A model generated the notes under the pieces. That model worked only from the letters and a program-made list of their open reading frames with translations, was not told the origin of the DNA and did not search any database. This document shows, piece by piece, positions 1-10,717 of a DNA stretch of 64,000 nucleotides. The stretch comes from Pholiota molesta (Eukaryota > Basidiomycota > Agaricomycetes > Agaricales > Strophariaceae), in assembly GCA_014925825.1 (NCBI GenBank), contig JACGCK010000126.1, positions 62,001-126,000 on the forward strand, given 5' to 3'. Each line of letters begins with the position of its first letter. The first letter of the stretch is position 1. The translations under genes and the position numbers were made by a program.

Positions 1-1314
1 GATCCCAACTTCCCCATTGTCATTCCCCGTATTTTCATGGAGGTGTGTAATCTTCTCAAAGCTTGGTGTATATTCAGATTCCTGATGGATATGCTCGCGA
101 TCACTCTAGTTATATTGGGCATCGAATGATTTCGATAGCGTCAGGTCGCAAGCCATGAACTCCAGCCAGCCTTACGTGTGCGTAATTGTTTGGCAATTTT
201 ATTTCGCAAGTTCTGATATTTTATGTACAATAGCTTCTCTTATGGCGATCCCACTGGGTACGGATATCACGCTGGTGAGTGCATTATTTCAAAGAATTCA
301 ATGATGAACTGTGGTGGTCTGACTCATATTCGGTAGACTTCATCAATGGATGGGACGCTGGTGTTCTACAAAAGGCTGTCGACAACTGTCACTGCAACGA
401 TTTCGGAGACGTAAGCAATTCTCTAAGGTTTGGTCTGAATCTCTTTTCTGAAGCTTAAACAACGCGTATCTTAGCCGACATGCTGTGTTAACCAAGGCCT
501 CTTCAATATGAACCAAGGACAGTCTTGCCGCATCACTAACGCCATCAATGAGCAGAGTAAGTTCCTGTGGCACAACCCTATATAACAAAATCTCTAACAC
601 CGTATAAAAATTACAGCTACAGGTACTCTTCTCAAGCTGCCAGGAAACAACCCCGTTCAACCTTTCGGCAAGCAAGCTACCAATTTCGCTCCTGATTCGA
701 CCCCGGCATTGCTTTCACCTATCTATGCTTATACCGGAAATTCGCCCACTGCTACCGGCTCCGTTGTTGTTCCCGGCCAGACTAATGCGGCAGGAACGAC
801 ACAGGTCGCGGTTGCAACTACCCCTGCCAGTGTAACGCCTACCCTTATTGTTGTTCCCACTTCCGCTCCCACTGTTGGAAAGCCATCTACAGTGAAGACG
901 ACAGCTGTACCGACAACCAGCACGGCTCATAGCGTGACGATCCCTTCCAGCGTCAGCCATCCGGCCATTCCGACCATCGTTGGTGCTTTCCCTTCTATTT
1001 CTCTGCCGCACGTCCTGGCTCCAGGTGGTGCCACTACCCCTGCAGTTGTGCCACCCGCCACACAGCCGACCTCTGTCGTTGCACCAGCCAATGGAGCATC
1101 GGCAAATGGAATGCCTGCAAAGGGAGCGCCGACCAGTGGAGCACCTGCCAGTGGCGGAGGCTCTCTGGCTTCCTCCAGCGGTAAGACTTCCTCCAGCGGC
1201 AAGACATGCTCGAACAGGAACAGCAAGAAGCGCCGCTCGACGACTGCCTTTGAGAAGCACCACCGCCGCAACTTTGAGCATGTGCGCCATCTCGATCATG
1301 TGTATACGAACTAA
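1..1314 (+). CDS. DUF1996 secreted protein, 3' part
   Basis: The 5' end lies outside the window. Six exons can be read: <1-42, 110-177, 234-274, 337-410, 475-556 and 617-1314, all with GT-AG introns that keep frame. The translated core (FMELYW, then NSSQPYVFSYGDPTGYGYHA, DFINGWDAGVLQKAVDNC) matches the end of the DUF1996 domain, a fungal secreted domain of unknown biochemistry. After the domain a Cys-containing stretch (TCCVNQG) leads into about 190 residues rich in Thr, Ser, Pro and Ala, then a basic end (CSNRNSKKRRS). The tail resembles O-glycosylated stalks on secreted or wall-bound fungal proteins. The family is clear; substrate and localisation are inference. Confidence 0.85.
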
Positions 1315-2260
1315 GACGACCTTCTTTATCACGACACGCGTCTTCCAACACGTTCCCTCCTTGATGGATGGAGGATGACGCGCTGGACCTACTTTCATTT
1401 CCGTCCTCCGCTCATGATCTTGGAATCATGGTGGTAAGACCTCCCCAGTCTCTTTCCCTCTCTTCCACTCTCTGCTGCAACATATACCATCAGTCTGGCT
1501 ACGTCGATTCAAGTGTCCATCTGTCCTGCTATTGCCTGTTATCATATCTCATTCCACTTTTTGTCCGCCATGATGGACATCCTCCGGCCTGGGCCGCGCG
1601 TTTCTTTATTTTCTAGAGGTTATAAAGGTTCCTACATACAATCTTGATGGTGGTGGGAGTAAGGTTTACGGTACTACCCATTGATTGCGTCGTTACCTGT
1701 ACTTGTTGTTCCTGCCCTGGTTCACCATAGAGTTGGTATTTTATCGTTGATCAATAAAAAAGAAGCGTACAAAGTGCAGAAGTTGTTCCAGAGGGCTTCG
1801 TGGCCTATCCTTTCGTGGTAGCGCAGGTACGCAATTGAGCAACGCCCGGTCCTAGTCATCATGCCAGGAGATTGCGAAGCGAGTTTAAAATTTGTGCACT
1901 TACATGATATTTACGACAAATCCTTGCATTTCAAATGCTGAAGCTCTCAGGTCTGTTGGCGTTAGTGCGGCCAGGGCCTGCATTCATCATCTTCGAATAC
2001 ACGCAGTCGCAGTCGAGGAAAATCCGAGAGCGTGGCGCGGCCATGAATAAAGCGTGAGCAAATAATGCTTTAGGACAGGGCGACGTGAGTAACTACATTG
2101 AAAAGATGTGAATTATGTGACAGCGAGTAAGCAATGCAGAATGTGGTCCATGCAAAAAAAAAAATGATAATGAAGATACAAAGCAAAAGCAAAAAAAGGG
2201 TACCAGCATCCACGTCTCCAAAACACCACCAACGCCGCGACCGACCCCCATTTCTCTCCC
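1315..2260. other. intergenic, no gene seen
   Basis: About 950 bases between the DUF1996 gene and the convergent RING gene. It holds short open frames with no recognisable protein and an A-rich run near 2153-2166 of the kind seen near fungal 3' ends. No RNA gene or repeat could be supported. Confidence 0.5.
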
Positions 2261-4043
2261 TCACGCAAACACAGCGATCGCACCCCTAGGCTCCGTCCGC
2301 ACCCCGCTCGCCTTCCCACCGCCCTTCCCCGGCAGCTCCTTCTCCGGGCCCCAAATCCCATCGATCTTCACACTCACGTGCACGCGCCGGCAGCTCGCGA
2401 CGGGGCACGCCCACTGGAACTCGGCCTCGACCCTCGGTTTTTTCGCGGACACCCTGCGCTTCTTCGCGGGCGACGGGCGCGGCGGGGGTGTGTCGGGCAG
2501 CAGCGCCGTGGTCGTGGGGACGAGCCGGGGTACGCGCCGGGCATGACGGGGTCGCCCCCGTTCGCGTGGTTCGGGCGGCGGGAGCGGAGGCGCGAGCGGA
2601 TGTCGGGTACGTCTGCGGCCGCTGCTGCTGCTGCTGCTTCTGATGCCGCCGCCAGCGACTGCAGCTCGGGCACTGCATCTCCGTACGTGTTTTTGTGCGC
2701 GGGCACCTTGGCCTTGCCTTTGCCCTTCTTGTCGGGTACGGCTTCCTCCTCGAGGGGTGGTTGCCCGAGGATGTTCAGGCATTTTTCGTCGATGAGGTGC
2801 CCGCAGCGCAAGGCCCAGACACGCTTATATTGCGCCTCCTCCGCATTTAACCCGGCGTTCAGAATGAGGGGGTCGAGGCATTTGGCGCACACGAGCAGCA
2901 TGCCGATTTTACTCGCTTCCGGTGACGTCTCCCGGGCACCAGAAGACGATGAGGGACCGGCTGTGGGCTTGGAGGTGTCTTCGTCGTCGTCATCGCCCAG
3001 AATAATGGGCTCGTCTTTGGAGGTAGGTGGGAAGAAACGCCCGCGCGGGGCGTTCTCGTCGTCGGGCGAAGGCATGGCGAAGTCGAAGGTGAAGCCCGGC
3101 TCTGGCGTGGGCGGGTGGGTGTAGCTCTGGTGGTACTGTTCCCTCTCCGCGGAGTGCGATGTGCGTCCGCGATAGAGGTGGCGATAATTCAGAGGGATAA
3201 ACTCATCGTCCATGTAAGGATTCAGCAACATGTGGATGTACGCATCGTCGTCCCTTTCGGACAATGCGAATGGACGCCGCCTGTAAGGCCGGTGGCCAGC
3301 CGCTCGGACCCGCCTTGTCGCGGCGATATCAGCTTCCCGTTGGCGCTGTATGGCTTGGGCTCGGTTAGAGGAAATGAGAGCGCCGCCCAGGCCCATAACC
3401 GGTGTGTGGTGCGAAACTGGGGATGCGCGTGGCGGTACGTATCTTGGAGGCGGGTTTGACGGCCCAGCAACAGGTGGCGAAGAGGTGATCTCAAACGGTA
3501 ATGGGTCGGGCGATGGCATGACAGGAGGATATTCCGGGTGGCGTCTCATCGGCAGGGAGGTATGCGCCTCATAACGTCGGGGACATTCGGCATAGGTGGG
3601 GGTGCGCTGCGATCCCGCGGAGGCGGGGAAATAAAATGGCGATGACTCCGGGTCCTGTCTACATCTTCAGCGGTGGAACACGTTCCCTGTCAGCTGAATG
3701 TAATTGGGAGTCAAATAAAGGGTGAACTGACTGTGGCCAGAGCGTATCCGCGAGGAAACAATTTCGACTTCGTCCTCGTCGCTATCCAGCAACGAAATGG
3801 TTCTCGCCCACTAGGCTCCCGATGCACTCTAGGCCGCGGGACGGGTCGACTGCGCTGCGATGAGCTGGATGCGGACGCCTCTTCTTCAAATGTGTCAACA
3901 TCGATGATTTCGATGGAATTTCGCCGTGATGGCTGCGAGTGTGCCTCTGGATTGTCGTTGAGGGCTCCGATGGGCGCTCTATAATAGCGGCCATCGATGT
4001 GGGTGCCGACGACGAGAGGAAGGGGATGGTGGTGGAATGTCAA
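2261..4043 (-). CDS. RING-type zinc finger protein
   Basis: Probable nuclear E3 ubiquitin ligase. Proposed model: exon 1 4043-3732, intron 3731-3655 (GTCAGT..ACAG with a CTGAC branch-like site), exon 2 3654-2534, intron 2533-2454, exon 3 2453-2261. The middle carries Pro/Ser-rich and acidic disorder (GDDDDEDTSKP), then RING-like cysteines CAKCLDPL, about 25 residues, LRCGH and DEKC, an insertion with a poly-Ala run coded by GCN repeats, and a last Cys pair in WACPVASCRRVH. The split RING is typical of a fungal family with a long insert before the last ligands. Near 3780-3735 a second frame reads LLDSDEDEVEIVSS, which looks like a SUMO-interacting motif, so the N-terminal frame may hide an indel. 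Splice sites are inferred by frame. Confidence 0.65.
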
Positions 4044-4486
4044 GAGGCCTTCTTAAATTGTCCCAGCGGTAACGTCGAGGTTGACGCAGGTCACGAGACC
4101 TTCGCGTGATGCGACGCGCGGCGCGTGCAACGGTGGCGGCGGCGGTGGCATTCAGAATTCTGCCCAGACTCTAGATGAGTCGAGACTCGAGACCAGATCC
4201 TGATACCCGACTTCATGTTGTATTACCTTGAAAAAAAAGCAAAATGTATTTATCCAGTCCCCAGATTGTTCGATGTCCAGCACCGATCATGATGAATTTG
4301 GCCCAACAAAAACATACCGAAATTCAAAAGAATGTGAAAAAAGTACACCAGATACTAGTACTAATAGGATACATTAATTTAGCAAAGTGCAACCTGTCAG
4401 ATCTTCAGAAGGGATGGCCTTCTTCCGACCGAAAGACACTTGAAGACAGTCCATCGACGAATGGGTCGATGTGATACCGTTTTAAC

Positions 4487-6060
4487 CTAGAAATCAGAGT
4501 CGGCTTTGAATTCGGTAGTAGTCTTCATCTCGATCGAAATCGCGTTGTTGAAAGCCTATATTCGCCTGTGTCAGATGTTGTTGGCGTGCAGGCATCTCGA
4601 GCGCATGTCACTCACCCCATGCCCATGCGAGCCAGTCATACCCTTACGAGGAACTTCGACGGAGACTGAGTTTCCAACAACATCTCGTAGAGATTTTCGC
4701 GCGTTTAGCCTGTATTAATCGGAATGTGAGTCCACTGGGTTTCCTATCAAAGATAGTCACTTGCGAGGAAAGGAACGAGGTAGAGTATACTGAAAAGATC
4801 GAATTCGTAAGCAGTCCGTGTAGTCAATAATCAAAGTACTGAAGAGTGACTTACATTTTGCGAGCGAAGTATAAGTAGCCAAGAAGATTACTTCAAAGTT
4901 GGCAGTTAACGTTATCAGCCCAAGTCAAGAATACATTTATGGTGACTTCTATGCTTACGATTTTGGGGTAGAGTCCGATACTGTCATTGTTATCAGACAC
5001 AAATTTGCGATACCGAAAATCATATATAGACTTACGAGAACTAAAACAGTAACGGCCGCCATACTACACGATATTCAGAGATGTACAGAGATGAAACTGA
5101 ACAACGAAAATACCTGGTAATAAGTCCAGAGCCTATGGGTTTCAAACCAATCAGATATCCGCACGGAGTGGAAGCGACACTACTTGGACTGACGGATGGT
5201 GAATGCAAGTAAACGATCAATAAGCCTCGTAACCCTATAATCGAATACGATGAAATCAGTCAGGCTTTATAAACCGAGATTTCGAGAACAAGTCACGCAC
5301 CTTGATAGCGACTTCTCCCGCCTTTGCACCAAGAAATATATCATCGAGACAGCGATTGTAACGTCAATAATGGCTCCGATGGAGAGAATGGCCGTCAGCA
5401 TGGTCTTCATATCCGCGACATATTCTGCGAAGTCCTTCGCGGTGATCTCTAAGACGCCGGCATACGTGCTCAGGATAACGCGCGCAATCGCCGTGCATCC
5501 AGTCATTACTCCAGAGTTGTTATACGGCTTCGGCAGGACGAGGTATAGGCGATACGAGAAAAACAGCTGATGGAAACACGCGGTCAGTGGACGGGGACGA
5601 CCACCCACGTTCGAAAGGGGGGTACACGCACCTGAACCAGCGTTGTGATAAATCCTCCCAGAATGATAATAGCGCCAACGGCGGGGTATTTGGCATTTTG
5701 CTGTGGTTGGCCCCAGTAGACAATTGTGGCTATATAGACCTGATATACAACACCGATCGTATGACCAAGTTCGAGGCACCTAGTAGCGTCGTTCAGCCCT
5801 CTTGTTATCTGGATTGGTGGGAATTGTGCTGTACCAAATAGTGGCGACCTATGAAGCGCGATTGTGTTCAGTTCCATGCCTTCATCCGAGATAGACAACG
5901 AGAGAGGACGCACCAGAGCTCTAAATGCTAACCGATCATCTGGGAAGCGCGAAAAGTAGACATGGGCCTGCAATGTGACGATACCGAACATAAACACAGC
6001 AACGCTCGACCCAATCTCGAGAGCGCCAAAGGTGTTGGCGATCGTGATAGTCGACGACAT
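4487..6060 (-). CDS. DUF6534 multi-span membrane protein, intact copy
   Basis: Twelve exons, read on the minus strand: 6060-5914, 5848-5835, 5779-5632, 5566-5301, 5234-5194, 5132-5114, 5063-5036, 4980-4959, 4890-4855, 4789-4765, 4709-4616, 4555-4487. They sum to 909 nt, 302 residues, with no frame break. The pattern is that of Agaricomycete DUF6534 proteins: N-terminal helix FGALEIGSSVAVFMFGIVTL, then CLELGHTIGV, a helix block with GAIIDVTIAVSMIYFLV, RLIDRLLAFTIRSGLITS, and the closing KLYSTSFLSSLNAR before a short cytosolic tail. About seven membrane spans are likely. Exon 2 is only 14 nt (VATIW) and the intron at 4764-4710 begins GCAAGT, a GC-AG intron. A TATA-like box lies 31-40 nt upstream of the ATG. 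Function of the family is unknown; a receptor-like role has been guessed from topology only. Confidence 0.88.
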
Positions 6061-6090
6061 GCTTCAGTTTATTGAATTGTGAAGAGGCCA

Positions 6091-6100
6091 GTTATATAAA
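6091..6100 (-). promoter_or_regulatory. TATA-like box of the DUF6534 gene
   Basis: GTTATATAAA (plus strand) sits 31-40 nt upstream of the start codon at 6060; the core is palindromic and reads TTTATATAAC on the coding strand. The position is close to the ATG, so the 5' leader would be very short. Confidence 0.45.
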
Positions 6101-6839
6101 GGAAAGAGAAAGCATGGAACCAAATCACGACGCCAGTGACAGTATTAGGGGAGATTTCTGATTGGAGTAGTCCATGGGGTAGCGTAACCCCTGGTAGCCC
6201 GCCTAAATTTTCCTCCGCATGTTACAAGATTGAAGATTGGAGAGTTGAATGCAACCGGGAGTCCAGAACAGGACAACGGGACAAGCCGACCGGTTCAATT
6301 TAGATTCGCTCACATGATTCAACGGGTGTGATGCGTTGATGTACCTCATCGCGCTCTCTCCGACCTATCCCGCAGTGCCACTATGGAAAACACGCTGGTC
6401 GATAATTCAACGTCTTATTGGCCTGGCTGTTGGCTAGAGGCTAGAAATTCTCGAGGAGAGTTACTTCGTAGCGTGACGGCGAATTCATTGACCAGAATTT
6501 GGGATGTAGTATGTTTTTTTTTGCGGGACACACGGATGATGGCAAACGTGCATAACACGCGAATTTTCCTAATGAAGGCAAGCTTGATTGAAGATGCGAC
6601 AGGTTGCAACCAGATGCATTCCGCTGTTGATGAGATCCCTGTTACTTGATATTTTAAAAAAAAGTCCCGACCCCGATAAAAGGTACCCTTATCCCGCTGC
6701 AGCTTCTTGAACCCCAAGCTTGACCATGGTCTGGTCCTGTGGAGTGAGCACATTCAGTCAGAGCGATGAAACAAGCCAACATGTGAGCGCCGTCGTTGGA
6801 ATCCAAATGAAAGTGGTTGTTACACTAATTGTGATAATA
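6101..6839. other. spacer between the DUF6534 copies
   Basis: About 740 bases upstream of the intact copy and downstream of the decayed one. Short open frames here show no family resemblance. No repeat or RNA gene was recognised. Confidence 0.45.
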
Positions 6840-8480
6840 CTAAGGTGTATGAACAATCTGGATCGTGGCATGGCAAAGCCGATCAGAAGGACGAATCATC
6901 ATTTTGCATTCCGTAGTCGTTTTCATTGCGATCGATATCGCATTGTTGTATTGCTACATTTGCGGTTTGAGAGATAATATTGTAACTGATTTAAAGGAAA
7001 GGTTCAGAACTCACGGGAATGCTAGACGATCCACCACTGGTGCGCGCGAATCTATCGCGTTTGCGCACGACATCCACCGAAACAGGCGCATGTACCATCG
7101 ATTCCTTCAGCGAAGGTCGCGCGTTCAATCTGAGAACCGATTTCACGTTTTAACTAGGGTAGATCCCATCGAAACGCATGTACGTACCCAGTCAGCAGAG
7201 TATTCGTATACCCTAATTGCGAAACATAAGTAAGGTCTAGTAAGGTCTGGGCGAACGTTGTTGAAGAAACTTACATTTGGACAACGTGGCGTAGACAGCA
7301 AAGAATATCACTTGGGAGCACGCGGTCAAGGGCCTATTTTCATCAAAGTAGAAGATTTTTTCTTACGATTGTGGGGCATGGTGCCGATACTGTGGAGGGA
7401 GGATAAGTATCAAGGTGTAATACACAACACGGAAGGTTACGCACGAGAATGAGCACCGCGATCGTCACTATACTGAATTGCAAATATTAGACGGCAAAGA
7501 CGACTGTCTACAGGGAGCGGCCATACCTGGTAGTCAGACCAGTACCTGAACGGTTTGTAGGTGTTAACGAATCATCCAAAGAGCAAAGACGGCCAAAAAT
7601 CGGGTAGACTCACTGACGGTGAAGTGATCAAACGATCAATAAATCTGCTGTCTCTGCTGAAAAATATGTCAGTTTCGTGGTCTTCTGACTAGTTGACATT
7701 GACATGACATAGACATACCTCTTCGCCGAATCTGGCGCTTGTTCATCAAGTACCATATCATCGAAAACGCGATGATACCGTCAATACCTGCGCCCACGGA
7801 AAGCACGATAAGATCCACGGGCGCATCCCGGCCAGAAAAGTTGCATAGTCGGGCGCCTTGATTTCCCTGACCCCGCCCCAGATAGTCAAGATGCACCGTA
7901 CGAAAGCTGCAACCGCGGTGAACACGCCAGCGAAGTTGAATGGCTTCGGGATGATTGTCCAGAGATGGTAGGAATAGAAGAACTATGACGGTGTCAGTCT
8001 CTTCATCTGACGGATTTAGTGGTGATGCTCACATGGATTGTTGTCGAGATGAAGGCACCTAAAATCACAATCACACCAAGCGCCGGATGTTTCATTGTCT
8101 GAATCCCAGGCTCGCCATACATCACAATCGTGATTCGATATAGCTCGTATAGGACGCTGATTGTAAGGCCGAGCTCAAGACACCTGCAAAGCGTTCTTAT
8201 TCAAGCCTTTGGGAGAGGTTGTCGAGAAGAGGGCCGCACCAAATAAATCCAATCTTTTCAAACGGAGGACGCGCCGTGATTAATGATCGAGCTCGCTATC
8301 GAGAAAATGAAAAATTGTACTTACCAGTGCTCTGAAAGCCAGGTGGTCCTCGTCAAAGTTTGTGAAATAGACATAGGCCTGCAAGGTGATGATCCCAAAG
8401 AGAAAAATCGCGATAATGGACCCAATTTCAATGGCGCCGAAGGTGTTCGCAATGGCGAGGACATTGTCCTGGAGGATGAT
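6840..8480 (-). pseudogene. decayed tandem copy of the DUF6534 gene
   Basis: The exon plan matches the neighbour at 4487-6060: a 14-nt microexon at 8253-8240 (IGFIW), exon 8183-8033, exon 7982-7719, then exons 7545-7527 (19 nt), 7472-7445 (28), 7389-7367 (23), 7310-7275 (36), 7212-7188 (25), 7129-7015 (115) and 6953-6840 (114). Conserved words include IANTFGAIEIGS, CLELGLTISV, LSVGAGIDGIIAFSMIWYLM, TMPHN and LNARPSL. Frame is lost by one base in exon 4 (about 7815-7822), again in the RLIDRL-type exon (about 7622-7626), and the 23-nt exon has one base more than its 22-nt partner. No in-frame start is evident above 8480; an ATG at 8527 leads to a stop. A TATA-like box lies near 8637-8646. Real decay and consensus errors cannot be told apart here. 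Confidence 0.75.
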
Positions 8481-8527
8481 CTATACAAAGGAGTGATATT
8501 GGTCGCCTGAGCTTTGTTCAAAGCCCA

Positions 8528-9415
8528 TAAATGTCGACGAAACGACTTGGACGACGGTGAAAAGAAGAAGAAGAGAGGTAACAGATAGGAGGCTGAAAAA
8601 TTGGTCCTCCCCCTCGTAATTAAACTCGTACATAGGATATATAAAGCACCGAATCCCGGTGGTGTTGAAGGAGTAAGGTACGCACATGGTTCGCATCAAC
8701 CATTGACCGGAGGCAAGCCGAGGCACTCTGTTTAGGTGCGCTGACATTGCCGGCGATTCTGATGTCGTCGCCATTGAGTCATCGCCAAGGCGCGTTCGCC
8801 GTTCAAGCAGCTTTCTTCAAGCGCGTTCATCGGTCTCGAGCTTGGTAGTTCTAGTGTGATAAATTATGAACCAGGCGCGCATTCAAAGGCAAATACATGG
8901 TGAGTAAGTAATTGAACACCTTTCACAAATGTGCACTCACCCTTGAAAATTTCGTTACTTTATTTTGGCTTTATTACTTTATGTATATTCAGAACAGCAC
9001 CATAGAGCGTTTTCATACTATTTGACCAATGAAATTTAGGGTATAATGACGAAGAAAGATACCTTGACTCTTGCTCTGAAGTCGATGCCGATCAGGGAAT
9101 AAAATTTTACGCGACGGGCGCTAAAGGTGGCACTAGGCCTCGAACTTGGGAAATCCCTAGCAAAAATTTGGTACTACGAGGCAGTGTTCCTACCTTTTTT
9201 GGTTGTGCATTTGCGCAGACATATCGGTCTACTGTGCAGTGGTATGGACGTTAGATTTGGATTCACTCGGCACAGCGTCTGTATTGAAACAGCTTACCAC
9301 GTGAAATTGCACGTGACCGAAATGCCCCGTCATTCCAAAAAATCGCGAACATTCCACGGACTCAAACTTTCTCTCCTCCACGTCTCCCTCGCCCCTCTTC
9401 GACCTCCTCTTTCCA
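8528..9415. other. intergenic between DUF6534 copy and HSP10
   Basis: Shared upstream space of two divergent genes. It contains the TATATAAAG sequence near 8637 that fits the minus-strand gene, and pyrimidine-rich sequence just before the HSP10 start (9361-9414), common in fungal promoters. No further gene was recognised. Confidence 0.45.
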
Positions 9416-9945
9416 ATGGTGAGTGTTTCGTCACACGTCTTACGTCGCGAGCTCAATAACTGACGCTCGTACCGCACAGGCAGCCCAAGCGACATTCAAA
9501 TCCATCAAGGCCCTCGTGCCTTTACTTGACCGCGTCTTAGTGCAGCGTTTCAAGCCTGAGACGGTACGTCGCGCTCCCAGCTTAGCCAACGATGGCTACA
9601 CGCTGATGGCTGGAGGTTACCCGTAACTCAAACTAACTCGACTTTCGTTTGCAGAAAACCGCTACTGGAATCTTCCTCCCTGCCTCTGCCACGAGCAACC
9701 CCCTCCCCGAGGCCACCGTGATTGCTGTCGGCCCTGGCGCTCCCAACAAGGACGGCAAAGTCATTCCTACAACAGTGAAGGCTGGTGACCGCGTCCTTCT
9801 CCCCGGCTGGGGCGGAAATGCGATCAAGGTTGGAGAAGAGGTACGTTGATGATGTCTCTAATTAGTTGACCACATGTCCTGACAGTTTTCGCAGGAGTAC
9901 TTCCTGTTCAAGGATTCTGAAATCCTTGCCAAGATTAAGGAGTAA
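9416..9945 (+). CDS. HSP10: mitochondrial 10 kDa co-chaperonin (GroES family)
   Basis: Four exons: 9416-9418 (only the ATG), 9480-9563, 9655-9840 and 9895-9945, giving 107 residues, normal for the family. The product opens MAAQATFKSIKALVPLLDRV, has the GroES strand pattern RVLVQRFKPETKTATGIFLP, a mobile loop region, the AVGPGAPNKDGK turn, VKAGDRVLLPGWGG and ends EEEYFLFKDSEILAKIKE. It would cap the HSP60 chaperonin ring in the mitochondrial matrix during protein folding. The N-terminal region is basic and hydroxylated without a cleaved presequence, as in other HSP10 proteins. The lone ATG exon is notable but the splice signals (GTGAGT, CACAG) are good. No frame damage. Confidence 0.96.
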
Positions 9946-10717
9946 ATGCCCGCAATGCACACCTAGATGCTGTCATAGTAAAGGCAGCGAGGCGGACGGA
10001 GACGTATGCATGAAAGCTGGGCAGGCTTTCCTGGATATATTCGCCACCGCACATTGGACAGATTTGGAGACGCTGCCCAAAAATTACACCACACCCCTAG
10101 CGACACTTGTTTAATCGTCAGTTGCATTAATCTTATGTTTTTAGCTCACTTTTGCATAGTTCTCGGTCAATGATTATATCCCCACTCATCTATGTTGTCT
10201 GCACCGCATCCGAATTTCCCGCAATTTAAGGATGGCCCCAATATCTCAATTCTTGTTTGGGTCAATTTCTCAACGAAAGCGTCAAGATTTCGAGAACTAC
10301 GTCGAAGCTTGCGTATGAACGCATCTATTTACGCATGTTGTTTACTGCACCTTTGCGGATATGCACATTTCTCCACGGCGTACAACTTCTGGTCGTTGCA
10401 AAGTGTAATGCTAACCCTGGGAGGATTGAACCGCCGGGCTTGACATATTCCATTTAGTACGCAGGCTTGTAAGCTATTCGAATCGTGATTCAAGCTTGTA
10501 TTCGCATTTGCTTACGAAGGCATACGCCGGTTCTCTGAAATTAAATCAGGAACCTTAGCTTAACGAGTCGGTCTTGTCGAGCAGCTTCTCGCCGCGTTCC
10601 GCTATCAAAGGCCGACCTTACTTTGTGAAATGCCATTCGTCTCCCTTTCTTGGTTTGCCCTCTACCACCATCCTGTCTGCTTACAATTTCTAATTTCCCC
10701 AGTGCAAAACAAGTCTC
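9946..10717. other. intergenic HSP10 to MFS gene
   Basis: 3' region of HSP10 followed by the likely promoter of the MFS gene. Short open frames on both strands have no recognisable content. No RNA gene was seen. Confidence 0.45.

Noticed and set aside
715..1398. 227-codon minus-strand frame under the DUF1996 tail
   Set aside because: Shadow of the Ser/Thr/Pro-rich plus-strand exon; composition follows the complement.
1368..1616. 82-codon frame after the DUF1996 stop
   Set aside because: Lies in likely 3' untranslated sequence and has no protein resemblance.
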